Assembly (NCBI GenBank): GCA_009785045.1 | Contig: WQXC01000008.1 | Span: 1-22,734 of the forward strand | Length of the DNA stretch: 22,734 bases | Source: Treponema sp. | Lineage (GTDB): Bacteria > Spirochaetota > Spirochaetia > Treponematales > Breznakiellaceae | Direction: 5' to 3' | Part shown: positions 7,078 to 16,753 of the stretch, piece by piece | Layout: each line of letters begins with the position of its first letter | Position numbering within the stretch: position 1 is the stretch's first letter | The notes under the pieces: generated by a model | Seen by the model: only the letters and a program-made list of their open reading frames with translations | Databases searched by the model: none | What the model was told of the DNA's origin: nothing | Program-made: the position numbers and the translations under genes

Positions 7078-8267
7078 TTTTTCTTGCGTTTTTTGCCAAG
7101 GAAGGCGCGGGCACAGACACCGACAAACTTTATAAACCACGGCTCCATTTTTTTGCGGACTGTGTTAAGTTCTTTTACAATAGAAATACTTTGAGGACAC
7201 TGCGGTTCGCATTTGCCGCAATTGATACAAAGAACCGGACTGCCGCTTTTTTCCGACATAAGTCCTGTACTCATAACATACTGCTTCATTCCTTCGACAT
7301 AACCCATGGAATATCTTGAATTATAAGAAGTGAAGCAGCCTGGAATATTTACTCCAACAGGACAAGGCATACAGTAATTACATCCGGTACAGCGGACTTT
7401 GCATGAACGGTTTACACATTCCAATACTTTTTTATAGATTTCCTTTTTGGAATCATCCAGCATGCCTATAGAAGCTGCTTCCGAAAGACTTATATTTTCT
7501 TCCAGTTGATCCATATGGTTCATGCCGGAAAGGACCGATGTCACTTCGCTCTGATTCCAGAGCCAGTTAAGCGCCCAGCCTGCAGGAGAAGTTTTGGGAT
7601 CTGCATCTTTAAAGATTTTTACAGCATCTTTTGGAAGCCCTGATGCAAGTTTACCGCCAAGAAGAGGTTCCATGACAATTACCGGCATTTTTGCAGCCGC
7701 AGCTTTAAGACCTTTTACTCCAGCCTGAAAATTTTCATCAAAATAATTGTACTGGATCATTGCCAGTTCCCAATTATAGTCGTCTAAAACTTTTAAAAAT
7801 TCACTGCCCGACCCATGATATGAAAAACCAACATGTTTAATCTGACCGGATTTTTTTTTCTGAGCAAGCCAGCTTTCAATCCCGGCTTCTTTCATCTTTT
7901 TCCACTGATCCATGTCAGTTACCATGTGCATAAGATAGTAATCAATGTAATCTGTTTTTAGCCTTTCAAGAGACTGATTAAAATATTTATCAAAATCAAT
8001 TACATTATCTTTTGAAGGTTTAAGCATAATAAGCGGCAGTTTGGTTGCAATAAGCACCTTATAACGCACATTATTTTTGTACAGAACAGAACCAAGCGCT
8101 TCTTCATTTCCGGGATAAATCCAAGCGGTATCAAAATAGTTTATGCCCTTATCAATGGCATGCATTATAAGTTCTTCTATTTTGTTCGCGGACATTGGAA
8201 AACGCATACACCCAAAGCCCAAAGCAGAGATTTTATTTCCGGATTTTTTATCAATTCGGTATAACAA
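7074..8267 (-). CDS. aldo-keto reductase with C-terminal ferredoxin-type clusters
   Basis: Cytoplasmic oxidoreductase of the COG1453 type: an aldo-keto reductase barrel (about 1-280) joined to a ferredoxin-like tail. AKR catalytic residues are in place: Asp46 (NYFDTAWIYP), Tyr51, Lys76 and His114. The tail has five Cys at 289, 293, 296, 299 and 302, and a CINCGKCEPQCPQ motif with Cys347, 350, 353 and 357, suggesting one to two [4Fe-4S] clusters. The substrate is unknown. The start is a TTG at 8267 supported by GAGG five bases before it; the next in-frame ATG (codon 21) would remove the first barrel strand. A basic tail (KKRKKK) ends in a TGA that overlaps the znuA ATG. rpoC ends 36 bases upstream, and no terminator hairpin is visible between them. 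Confidence 0.9.
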   Translation of the reverse strand: MLYRIDKKSGNKISALGFGCMRFPMSANKIEELIMHAIDKGINYFDTAWIYPGNEEALGSVLYKNNVRYKVLIATKLPLIMLKPSKDNVIDFDKYFNQSLERLKTDYIDYYLMHMVTDMDQWKKMKEAGIESWLAQKKKSGQIKHVGFSYHGSGSEFLKVLDDYNWELAMIQYNYFDENFQAGVKGLKAAAAKMPVIVMEPLLGGKLASGLPKDAVKIFKDADPKTSPAGWALNWLWNQSEVTSVLSGMNHMDQLEENISLSEAASIGMLDDSKKEIYKKVLECVNRSCKVRCTGCNYCMPCPVGVNIPGCFTSYNSRYSMGYVEGMKQYVMSTGLMSEKSGSPVLCINCGKCEPQCPQSISIVKELNTVRKKMEPWFIKFVGVCARAFLGKKRKKK

Positions 8268-8303
8268 GCTAACCTCAATTAGAAGCGGTTGAATCGTACC
8301 TTA

Positions 8304-11300
8304 TCAATCTTCCGATTCTTCAACCACATATTCCTGCGTACTTTCCGCTTCGGCAATTGCTTCGGCTTCCTGTTTACGTCTGTCAAGAATTTCCTGCATG
8401 TACTCATCCAAATCCTGACTTTCATCGTCGAAAAGTTTTATGTTGCGGTAACGTTTCATGCCGGTACCTGCTGGAATCGGATGGCCAATGATGATATTTT
8501 CTTTCAAGCCGCGCAGATAGTCTGTTGAACCTGCAATTGCAGCATTTGTAAGAACTCTGGTCGTTTCCTGGAAGCTGGCTGCAGAAAGGAATGAATCGAT
8601 ATTAAGCGACGCCTTGGTAATTCCCTGGAACATCGGCTGAGCTTTTGCAGGCTGTCCGCCTTCTGCCAGTACGCGCGCATTTTCTTCGTGGAAACGGTAT
8701 TTGTCAACGGAAGAACCGTAAATAAACTTGGTATCTCCAACAAAGCGTATTTCTACTTTGCGCATCATCTGACGGATAATAACGCCAATGTGCTTGTCAT
8801 TAATCGATACGCCCTGCAGGCGGTAAACGTTCTGAATTTCGTCCATAAGATAGCGCTGCAGTTTTCCTTCGCCCATTATATAAAGAACGTCGTGCGGATT
8901 AATCGCGCCCTGACAAAGCAATTCGCCGGCTTCCACCATGTCACCATCGCGAATTAAAAGCCGTTTGTTCATCGGGATTAAGTGCGAGAATTCCCTGCCA
9001 AAATTGTCTACTATCGCAACTTTACGTTTGCCTTTTACAATGCCGCGGAAATATACTGTCCCGGACACCTGAGCAAGAACTGCGGGGCTTTTTGGCTTGC
9101 GCGCTTCGAAAAGTTCGCTTACGCGCGGAAGACCCGATGTAATGTCCATGGCTTTTGCAGATTCTTTTAATGTCTTTGCAATAGTACGGCCTGCGCGGAT
9201 TCGCTCACCTTCGTCAACCTGAATATAAGCGCCGGACGGCAGGAAGTATGAAGCAACTTCATTTTCCTTGTCATCAACAATGAATATACGCGGCTGTTTG
9301 CTTTCATGCTGAAACTCTGTTATGCGCTTTTCTGTATTGCCGGTATCTTCGTCAATTTCTTCCTTAAGCGTAGAGCCAAGAATAATATCTTCGTATTTAA
9401 CAGTTCCGCTTGCTTCTGCGATAATCGGGTCAGAGAACGGGTCGAATGTTGCGATTGTTTTATCAGCTTCAACAACTGTGCCTTTTTGTGCTTCAAAGTC
9501 GGAACCGTTTCTGATTTCGATCTTTTGCTCCTGTCCGATAAGGTACAGATACTCAACATCTTTCTTTTTAAGAATAAGAGCATACGCGATTTCCGGAGAA
9601 AGAATATCTTCTCCTCCGCGTTTAATGATAACATCGCCGTGGTTAATTCTCTTGCCGTCAGCAACCATTAATTTATCGCCGCGATCAAGTTTAAATTCCC
9701 TCATTACTTTGTTAATAATCGCATGACCGCGTCTTGTAAACAGAAGATGTCCGTTATCAAGAACTATATGAGTTCCAACAACATCTCTTATGTACACAGG
9801 ATATTTAAGCGTAATACGGCTTTCTTCGCTGACCTTTGTTGCAACACCGCCGATATGGAACGTACGCATTGTAAGCTGAGTGCCGGGCTGCCCAATTGAC
9901 TGCGCAGCGATTGTGCCAACTGCTTCTCCAATATCGACAGCGCGGTTTGTGGCAAGATTGCGTCCGTAGCACTTGCGGCAAACGCCGTATTTTGCTTCGC
10001 ATGTAAGAACTGTTCTGATTCGCACAGTTTCAACATGAGCAGCGTCAATTTTTATTGCGATTTCTTCAGAAATTTCTTCGTTAACATCGATGATAAGCTC
10101 GCCTGTAATTGGGTGTTTAACGCGCTCAAGCGTAAACCTTCCGATAATGCGATCCTTTAACGGTTCGACAACTTCTTCTCCCTGCTTAATCGCAGAATAG
10201 GAAATACCGTTAATTGTTCCGCAGTCATCTTCGTTTACAACCATGTCCTGCGCAATATCAACAAGGCGGCGGGTAAGGTAACCGGCTTCCGCAGTTTTTA
10301 AGGCGGTATCGGCAAGACCCTTGCGCGCGCCGTTAGTGGAAATAAAGAATTCTATAACCGACAAACCTTCTTTAAAGTTTGAACGGATAGGAAGTTCGAT
10401 AATATCGCCGGACGGTTTTGCCATAAGACCGCGCATACCTGCAAGCTGGCGAATCTGGTTGCGGCTTCCGCGCGCGCCGGAGTTTGCCATCATGTAGATT
10501 GAGTTAAAGCCGTCTCTGTCTGATTCCAGGGTTTTCATTGTAATATTTGTAAGATCTTCGTTTGTTTTTGTCCAAACCTGAACAACCTGGTTATAGCGTT
10601 CTTCGTTGGTGATATGTCCCTGGCGCCACTGTTTCTGAATCGACTCAACATCCTTGTTTGCTCTGTCGATCATATCTGCTTTTTCTTTTGGAATAACAAT
10701 GTCATCAACGCCGATTGTTGCGCCAAAGATTGTCGCATAACGGTAACCCAATAACTTGATGGCATCAAGCATTTGAACAGTAATCCATGAACCCTTGTCT
10801 TTAAATACATATTCAACAAGAGCGCGAAGTTCTTTATCTTTAAGTTCGTAGTTAATATACGGAATATCCAAAGGAAGCTCTTCGTTAAAAATAAGCCTTC
10901 CGGCAGAAGTTACAATTGTCCCGCCTTTATCAAGATCAACAAGATGACCAATTTTATCCCAAACAAGATTCTGCGGTGATTTTATACGAATAGCGGCTTC
11001 CATATCCAGAGTTTTTCTGTCGACAGCCATGTGCACTTCTTCAGAAGACGAATAATACGGTATTTTATCTTTTGATTCAGTTTTGTCATAACCCTTTCTT
11101 TTAGCGCCGGTTTTTATTCTTGTTAAGAAGTTAATGCCCAGAACCATATCCTGAGACGGGAATACAATTGTTTTTCCGTTTGCAGGATTAAGAAGGTTTC
11201 TTGCCGAAAGCATGAGGGTCCAGCACTCCATCTGCGCTGCTTGCGTCAGCGGAACGTGTACTGCCATCTGGTCACCGTCAAAGTCTGCGTTAAACGCGTG

Positions 11301-12629
11301 ACAAACAAGCGGATGCAGTTTTATGGCTTTTCCTTCTACAAGCACCGGTTCAAAAGCCTGGATACCAAGCCTGTGCAGAGTCGGCGCGCGGTTTAAAAGA
11401 ACTGGATGTTCTTTTACAACTTCGTCAAGAATTGCAAATACTTCCGGTGTTTCCTGTTCAACAAGCATCTTTGCTTTTTTGATATTAAAAACAACATCTT
11501 TATCGACAAGCTTCTTCATTATAAAGGGTTTGAATAATTCCAGCGCCATTTTGGTTGGAATACCGCACTGCCACATTCTAAGATCAGGGCCTACAGTAAT
11601 AACCGAACGGCCTGAATAGTCAACGCGCTTTCCAAGCAGGTTCTGGCGGAAACGTCCCTGTTTTCCCTTAAGCATATCGCTGATAGATTTAAGCGGCCTG
11701 TTGGAAGAACCTTTGACCACTTTCTTTTTCTTTGAATTGTCAAACAACGCATCCACCGCTTCCTGCAGCATACGCTTTTCGTTGCGGATAATAATATCGG
11801 GCGCATTAAGAGCCTGCAGCCTTTTTAAGCGGTTGTTTCTGTTTATTACCCTGCGGTAAAGATCGTTAAGATCGCTTGTCGCAAAGCGCCCGCCGTCGAG
11901 CTGTACCATTGGGCGCAGTTCAGGAGGAATTACAGGTATAACATTAAGAATCATCCAATGCGGTCTGTTGTTTGAACCGCGGAAGTTCTCTACAATTTCT
12001 ATCCGTTTAAGAAGACGTTTATCGCTCTTTGCACCCTTGTCGATCATCTTCTGCCTAAGCTCCGCAGCCATCTGATCCAGGTCAAGGTTTTCCAAAAGAA
12101 CACTGATTGCTTCTGCGCCCATACCGGCATTAAAACCGCCGCTGTAACGCTCCTGCGCTTCGTAATATTCTTCTTCGGACAGAAGCTGCCCTTTCTTTAA
12201 GTTGGTATCGCCGGAATCAATTACAATGTATTTTTCGTAATAAAGAACAGACCTAAGCTGACTTGTGGGAAGATCCAAAAGGAGACCCATACGGCTGGGG
12301 ACTGAACGATAGTACCAGATATGCGAAACAGGAGCTGCCAGTTCAATGTGCCCCATTCGTTCGCGGCGGACTTTAAAGTGCGTAACTTCAACACCGCACC
12401 TGTCGCAAATAACACCCTTGTAACGGATCGATTTAAATTTTCCGCAGTAACATTCCCATTCTTTTGTCGTACCAAAGATACGTTCGCAGAAAAGACCTTC
12501 TTTTTCCGGCCTTAGCGTTCTGTAATTGATAGTTTCCGGTTTTTTAACTTCACCGTATGACCACGACCGGATCATGTCCGGTGAGGCCAGCCGTATCATT
12601 ATAGAATCAAAATCCTGAATATCGCGCAT
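8304..12629 (-). CDS. rpoC: DNA-directed RNA polymerase subunit beta'
   Basis: Largest catalytic subunit of RNA polymerase, 1441 residues, complete. The N-terminal zinc site has Cys60, Cys62, Cys75 and Cys78. The active-site loop NADFDGD (447-453) carries the three Asp that hold the catalytic Mg2+. The second zinc site has Cys803, Cys877, Cys884 and Cys887. The bridge-helix/trigger-loop region reads GARGSRNQIRQLAGMRGLM and onward into GLADTALKTAEAGYLTRRLVD. No frameshift or intein is seen. The acidic C-terminus (TQEYVVEESED) is rich in Glu. It starts 14 bases after rpoB with GAGGGG upstream of ATG 12629. Numerous open frames on the opposite strand are shadows. Confidence 0.99.
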   Translation of the reverse strand: MRDIQDFDSIMIRLASPDMIRSWSYGEVKKPETINYRTLRPEKEGLFCERIFGTTKEWECYCGKFKSIRYKGVICDRCGVEVTHFKVRRERMGHIELAAPVSHIWYYRSVPSRMGLLLDLPTSQLRSVLYYEKYIVIDSGDTNLKKGQLLSEEEYYEAQERYSGGFNAGMGAEAISVLLENLDLDQMAAELRQKMIDKGAKSDKRLLKRIEIVENFRGSNNRPHWMILNVIPVIPPELRPMVQLDGGRFATSDLNDLYRRVINRNNRLKRLQALNAPDIIIRNEKRMLQEAVDALFDNSKKKKVVKGSSNRPLKSISDMLKGKQGRFRQNLLGKRVDYSGRSVITVGPDLRMWQCGIPTKMALELFKPFIMKKLVDKDVVFNIKKAKMLVEQETPEVFAILDEVVKEHPVLLNRAPTLHRLGIQAFEPVLVEGKAIKLHPLVCHAFNADFDGDQMAVHVPLTQAAQMECWTLMLSARNLLNPANGKTIVFPSQDMVLGINFLTRIKTGAKRKGYDKTESKDKIPYYSSSEEVHMAVDRKTLDMEAAIRIKSPQNLVWDKIGHLVDLDKGGTIVTSAGRLIFNEELPLDIPYINYELKDKELRALVEYVFKDKGSWITVQMLDAIKLLGYRYATIFGATIGVDDIVIPKEKADMIDRANKDVESIQKQWRQGHITNEERYNQVVQVWTKTNEDLTNITMKTLESDRDGFNSIYMMANSGARGSRNQIRQLAGMRGLMAKPSGDIIELPIRSNFKEGLSVIEFFISTNGARKGLADTALKTAEAGYLTRRLVDIAQDMVVNEDDCGTINGISYSAIKQGEEVVEPLKDRIIGRFTLERVKHPITGELIIDVNEEISEEIAIKIDAAHVETVRIRTVLTCEAKYGVCRKCYGRNLATNRAVDIGEAVGTIAAQSIGQPGTQLTMRTFHIGGVATKVSEESRITLKYPVYIRDVVGTHIVLDNGHLLFTRRGHAIINKVMREFKLDRGDKLMVADGKRINHGDVIIKRGGEDILSPEIAYALILKKKDVEYLYLIGQEQKIEIRNGSDFEAQKGTVVEADKTIATFDPFSDPIIAEASGTVKYEDIILGSTLKEEIDEDTGNTEKRITEFQHESKQPRIFIVDDKENEVASYFLPSGAYIQVDEGERIRAGRTIAKTLKESAKAMDITSGLPRVSELFEARKPKSPAVLAQVSGTVYFRGIVKGKRKVAIVDNFGREFSHLIPMNKRLLIRDGDMVEAGELLCQGAINPHDVLYIMGEGKLQRYLMDEIQNVYRLQGVSINDKHIGVIIRQMMRKVEIRFVGDTKFIYGSSVDKYRFHEENARVLAEGGQPAKAQPMFQGITKASLNIDSFLSAASFQETTRVLTNAAIAGSTDYLRGLKENIIIGHPIPAGTGMKRYRNIKLFDDESQDLDEYMQEILDRRKQEAEAIAEAESTQEYVVEESED

Positions 12630-12643
12630 GCTTTTTTCCCCTC

Positions 12644-15600
12644 TTAGAAATTACTTCCAGATTTGGTTATCAACTCCTCATCCTTTTCGGTGAGTGGTAT
12701 TTGTTTTCCTTTAACATCAAATATCGATAAATCCAGCGCAAGACCGCGTAATTCCTGAACCAATACGTTAAATGATTCAGGGATACCCGCTGTAGTAGAA
12801 GGTTCTCCCTTTACAATTGCTTCGTATATCTTGGAACGTCCAGTCATGTCGTCGGATTTGATTGTTAAAAGTTCCTGCAGTGTATTGGCAGCGCCGTATG
12901 CTTCAAGCGCCCATACTTCCATTTCGCCGAGCCTCTGACCGCCAAACTGCGCTTTACCGCCCAGCGGCTGCTGGGTAACAAGCGAGTAAGGACCGGTGGA
13001 ACGTGCGTGCATTTTGTCATCAACAAGGTGATGAAGTTTAAGGAAGTAAATTATTCCGCAGAAAATCGGGTTAACAAACTCTTCGCCTGTTTTACCGTCT
13101 TTTAATATTGCTTTACTGGTAACAGGCAAGCCGGCTTCTTTAAGTTTTTCTTCGATTTGTTCAGCCGAAGGAGACTGGAAAACCGGCGACGAATACCACT
13201 CGTCCAGAGTGGAACCTGCCCAGCCAAGTTCAGTCTCAAGAAGCTGACCAATATTCATACGGGAAGGAACTCCAAGCGGTGTCAAACAAATATCCAGCGG
13301 CGTTCCGTCTTCCATGAACGGCATATCTTCTTCCGGCAGGATTCGGGCGACTACACCCTTATTTCCATGGCGGCCTGCCATTTTGTCACCTTCGCGGAGT
13401 TTGCGTTTAGTTGCAATTAAAACTTTTACTACTTCGTCAACTCCGGGACTTAACGAATCATGATCTGTCCGTTTAAGCCGCTGAATATCAATGATTGTTC
13501 CATCGATACCATGCGGTACTTTAAGCGAAGTATCGCGTACTTCTTTTGCTTTTTCGCCGAAGATTGAGTTAAGCAGTTTAAATTCCGGAGTTGTTTCAGT
13601 TTCGCTCTTTGGCGTAACTTTTCCAACCAGTATGTCGCCGGAACGAACCTTAGCGCCAACGCGGATAATACCTTCGCTGTCCAGGTTATCAAGGCTTTTT
13701 TCGGAAGTGTTCGGAATATCGCGGGTAATTTTTTCCGGACCCAGTTTTGTTTCACGCACTTCGACGATAAATTCCTTAATATGGATAGAAGTAAACATAT
13801 CGTCCTTTACAACCTTTTGGGAAATAAGGATCGAGTCTTCGTAGTTGTATCCGTTCCATGGCATAAAGCCTACAAGAATATTTCTGCCAAGCGCAAGTTC
13901 GCCGTTCTGGGTAGCAGGTCCGTCTGCAATTACCTGACCGGATGTAATTTTTTCTCCAAGCCTTACAATAGGACGCTGGTTATAACAGGTATCCTGATTG
14001 GTTCTCTGGAATTTAATAAGCTGGTAAACATCGTTGCCGTTTTCGTCTAACGAAACCTGAGCCGCAGGTTTTACATTTCCTTGTCTTTCCGGTTTTATAA
14101 TAATTTCCTGCGATGTTACGCGAAGAACCGTACCAGCTCTGCGTGATTTTACAAGAACTCCGGAATCGTAGGCGCATTTGCTTTCCATTCCTGTGCCGAC
14201 ACGCGGCGCTTCCGGGAAAACAAGCGGCACTGCCTGGCGCTGCATGTTTGAACCCATCAATGCGCGGTTTGCGTCATCGTGTTCAAGGAAAGGAATAAGA
14301 GATGCAGAAACAGAAATGATCTGTTTTGGCGAAACGTCCATGTATTGAATGTCATCCGGTGTGCGGGTAATGTAGTCACCTTGCCTGCGGCAGGAAATTT
14401 GATCGTCTGCAAACGAACCGTTATTATTAACTTTTGCTGATGCCTGCGCGATAAAATACTTATCTTCGTCCATTGCGGATAAGTATTCGATATCTTTTGT
14501 AGCCATACCTTTGGCAACCTTACGATACGGTGTTTCCAAAAATCCATATTCATTAACGCGTGTGTAATTTGCAAGAGAAACAATAAGACCAATGTTCGGG
14601 CCTTCCGGTGTTTCGATAGGACACATTCTGCCGTAGTGAGTGTAATGAATTTCGCGGACTTCAAAACCTGCCCTGTCGCGTGAAAGACCGCCGGGACCAA
14701 GCGCGTTAAGGCGTCTTTTATGCGTAAGTTCTGCAAGCGGATTTACCTGATCCATAAACTGCGACAACTGGCTTGAGCCAAAGAATTCTTTTATCGCTGC
14801 GACAATCGGCTTTATGGAAATTAATTCCTGCGGTTTAATTGTATCGGTTTCTTTAAGGCTCATTCTTTCTTTTGCGATTCTTTCCATGCGGCTGAATGCA
14901 GTCTTCATTTGATTAGCCATTAATTCGCCGACAGATCGTATGCGCCTGTTTCCAAGATGATCGATATCGTCAATATATTCATCGCCGACATATACTTTAA
15001 TAAGGTGTTTCATTGTAGCGATAATATCATCGCTGGCAAGAGTAAATTTATTAACCGGAAGATCCAGGCTGAACTTTTTATTTAATTTATAACGGCCAAC
15101 CTTGCCAAGATCGTAGCGGCGATCCGAGAAGAACATTCCCAAAAGATCTTTTTCCGCCTGATCCGCAGTAATGGATTCGCCAGGCATTAACACCGAGTAA
15201 ACAGCCATGAGCGCTTCTTCTTTTGTAGGTTCGCTTCCGGCTTCTTTAACAAATTTTATATCTTCGCGTTCAAAACAATTAAGAAGCATAGTTGAGTTAA
15301 GAGATCCTTCCGCTTCAAAATCGATAAAGCAAATTGATTTAATTCCGTTTTTAACAAGTTCATCAACATTGTGCGGATGCATTTTATCTCCAGCGCGGTA
15401 AAGCGTCCTTTCGCCGCTTTCATCTTTGCACATAACAGATTCTGCAAGAACCTTGCCGGAAATTTTTTCTTTGGTTTCCCTGTCATCCTTAACTTTAAGA
15501 GTATCGGTAACATAAAAAGCGCTGATTATTTCTTCTCTGGTGTTTAAACCAAGGGTGCGAAGGAAAATAGTTCCAAGGATTCTTTTTTTTCTGTCGATCT

Positions 15601-16168
15601 TTGCGTATATTAATTCGCGCTTTTGATCGATTTCGAACTCAAGCCAGCTTCCCCTGTAGGGAATAATACGCGATGAATAAATTCCTTTTTCGTGGCTGAA
15701 AATAACGCCGGGCGAGCGGTGTATCTGCGAAACTACTACTCTCTCTGCTCCGTTAATGATGAAAGTACCTCTTTCTGTCATAAGCGGAATATCGCCCATA
15801 TAAATATCTTTCTGACGGATTTCGCCAGTCTGCTGAAATGCAAGATTAACGCGCGCTTTAAGCGGAACAGAATAGGTAAGACCTTTCTGTTTACATTCCA
15901 GTTCTGTAACTTTTATATTATCTTCGTCGAAGGTGTAATATTCATATTCAAGTCTCATATCTTCGTTGGGACTTTTAATGGGGAATGTAGATTCAAAAAC
16001 TTCCTGAAGTCCCTGCAAGGCAGGCTTTTCGCCTTTATTTATTTTTTCTCTTTGTAAAAAACGCTCGTAGGAATTGAGCTGAATGGCAATCAGATCCGGC
16101 AGATCCATAACATCCAGAATATCTTTGCCAATATATGCGCGTTTGTCGGCTTGTTTTATCTTGACCAT
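12644..16168 (-). CDS. rpoB: DNA-directed RNA polymerase subunit beta
   Basis: Second large subunit of RNA polymerase, 1174 residues, complete. The rifampicin region is easy to place (SSQLSQFMDQVNPLAELTHK and onward): Asp473 and His483 match E. coli Asp516 and His526, but Asn488 stands at the place of E. coli Ser531. Asn here is known from Borrelia and Treponema and goes with natural rifampicin resistance. The active-site segment KMAGRHGNKGV (929-939) matches E. coli 1065-1075. The C-terminal GKAQFGGQRLGEMEVWALEA segment that locks onto beta' is intact. ATG 16168 has a good AGGAAGGGG upstream. A 176-base spacer containing a long hairpin separates it from rplL. Confidence 0.99.
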   Translation of the reverse strand: MVKIKQADKRAYIGKDILDVMDLPDLIAIQLNSYERFLQREKINKGEKPALQGLQEVFESTFPIKSPNEDMRLEYEYYTFDEDNIKVTELECKQKGLTYSVPLKARVNLAFQQTGEIRQKDIYMGDIPLMTERGTFIINGAERVVVSQIHRSPGVIFSHEKGIYSSRIIPYRGSWLEFEIDQKRELIYAKIDRKKRILGTIFLRTLGLNTREEIISAFYVTDTLKVKDDRETKEKISGKVLAESVMCKDESGERTLYRAGDKMHPHNVDELVKNGIKSICFIDFEAEGSLNSTMLLNCFEREDIKFVKEAGSEPTKEEALMAVYSVLMPGESITADQAEKDLLGMFFSDRRYDLGKVGRYKLNKKFSLDLPVNKFTLASDDIIATMKHLIKVYVGDEYIDDIDHLGNRRIRSVGELMANQMKTAFSRMERIAKERMSLKETDTIKPQELISIKPIVAAIKEFFGSSQLSQFMDQVNPLAELTHKRRLNALGPGGLSRDRAGFEVREIHYTHYGRMCPIETPEGPNIGLIVSLANYTRVNEYGFLETPYRKVAKGMATKDIEYLSAMDEDKYFIAQASAKVNNNGSFADDQISCRRQGDYITRTPDDIQYMDVSPKQIISVSASLIPFLEHDDANRALMGSNMQRQAVPLVFPEAPRVGTGMESKCAYDSGVLVKSRRAGTVLRVTSQEIIIKPERQGNVKPAAQVSLDENGNDVYQLIKFQRTNQDTCYNQRPIVRLGEKITSGQVIADGPATQNGELALGRNILVGFMPWNGYNYEDSILISQKVVKDDMFTSIHIKEFIVEVRETKLGPEKITRDIPNTSEKSLDNLDSEGIIRVGAKVRSGDILVGKVTPKSETETTPEFKLLNSIFGEKAKEVRDTSLKVPHGIDGTIIDIQRLKRTDHDSLSPGVDEVVKVLIATKRKLREGDKMAGRHGNKGVVARILPEEDMPFMEDGTPLDICLTPLGVPSRMNIGQLLETELGWAGSTLDEWYSSPVFQSPSAEQIEEKLKEAGLPVTSKAILKDGKTGEEFVNPIFCGIIYFLKLHHLVDDKMHARSTGPYSLVTQQPLGGKAQFGGQRLGEMEVWALEAYGAANTLQELLTIKSDDMTGRSKIYEAIVKGEPSTTAGIPESFNVLVQELRGLALDLSIFDVKGKQIPLTEKDEELITKSGSNF

Positions 16169-16238
16169 CGTTTTCCCCTTCCTGTCTTAACTATATACCA
16201 TTTTTAACTGAATTGTACACACATTAGATAAACAAATT

Positions 16239-16317
16239 GTCCGCAAATTAACGCAGATTTACGCAGAGTGACCAGAAATAATCCCGGAATCCGCGAAAAT
16301 CCGCGTAATCAGCGGAC
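16239..16317. repeat. long hairpin / repeat-like element in the rplL-rpoB spacer
   Basis: GTCCGC (16239-16244) and GCGGAC (16312-16317) bound an almost continuous inverted repeat. On the minus-strand mRNA, blocks CGCGGAUUU and CGCGGA pair with AAAUCUGCG and UCUGCG, giving roughly 25 base pairs with few mismatches and a loop that may form a further short stem (CCGG/CUGG). It is built from CGCAGATT/CGCGGATT units, which resemble dispersed intergenic repeats. The minus-strand message has no U-run after it, so it is not a canonical terminator for the operon; on the plus strand TTTTT follows at 16318-16322. Possible roles: RNase III processing site or mobile repeat. Confidence 0.7.
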
Positions 16318-16344
16318 TTTTTAATTGAAAGCGTTGAACAAGTC

Positions 16345-16728
16345 TTATTGAATCTCAACTGTACCGCCTGCTGCGGTGATAGCTTCTTTGATCTTGTTTG
16401 CCTCATCCTTGGAAGCGCCTTCCTTAAGCGGTTTTGGCGCGCCTTCGACCAGATCTTTTGCCTCTTTAAGGCCAAGACCGGTTACGCCGCGGACTTCTTT
16501 AATAACTGCAATTTTCTTTGCTTCGTCAAACGCTTTGAGAATAACATTAAACTCTGTTTTCTCTTCTGCCGCTGGAGCTGCTGCTACGCCGCCGCCTGCT
16601 ACTGCTACCGCTACCGGAGCTGCAGCTGAAACGCCGAATTTCTCTTCCATCATTTTAACAAGTTCGGAAACTTCCAGAACTGTCATTGATGCGATTGATT
16701 CTAAAATGTCTTCTTTTGTGGCTGCCAT
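16345..16728 (-). CDS. rplL: 50S ribosomal protein L7/L12
   Basis: Stalk protein present in several copies per ribosome, recruiting translation GTPases. The 127 residues show the N-terminal dimerisation domain (1-31), an Ala/Gly/Val-rich flexible hinge (about 34-58) and the C-terminal domain with KTEFNVILKAFDEAKKIAVI and VRGVTGLGLKEAKDLVEGAP, ending in GGTVEIQ. ATG 16728 has AGGAG eight bases upstream. Two hairpins lie between rplJ and this gene and a much longer one follows it, which may help raise or tune its output relative to L10 and the polymerase genes. Confidence 0.98.
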   Translation of the reverse strand: MAATKEDILESIASMTVLEVSELVKMMEEKFGVSAAAPVAVAVAGGGVAAAPAAEEKTEFNVILKAFDEAKKIAVIKEVRGVTGLGLKEAKDLVEGAPKPLKEGASKDEANKIKEAITAAGGTVEIQ

Positions 16729-16753
16729 ATTATCTTCTCCTAAAATGTGTTTA

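Noticed and set aside
7078..7140. Longer ZnuA starting at GTG 7140
   Set aside because: It adds 21 residues that are only a shifted reading of the reductase C-terminus and moves the lipoprotein signal away from the N-terminus; the ATGA overlap at 7077 is better.
8278..8307. Promoter-like TTGATA-18-TCTAAT (minus strand) over the rpoC stop, before the aldo-keto reductase gene
   Set aside because: It would start transcription at about 8271, cutting off the GAGG Shine-Dalgarno that supports the TTG start, so both cannot be used together; kept only as a possibility.
9306..9726. Overlapping plus-strand open frames inside rpoC, and similar ones in rpoB
   Set aside because: Shadows of conserved coding sequence; composition simply mirrors rpoC/rpoB codons.
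16318..16322. T-run after the 16239-16317 hairpin as a plus-strand terminator
   Set aside because: No plus-strand gene precedes it for more than 10 kb, so termination in that direction has no evident use.
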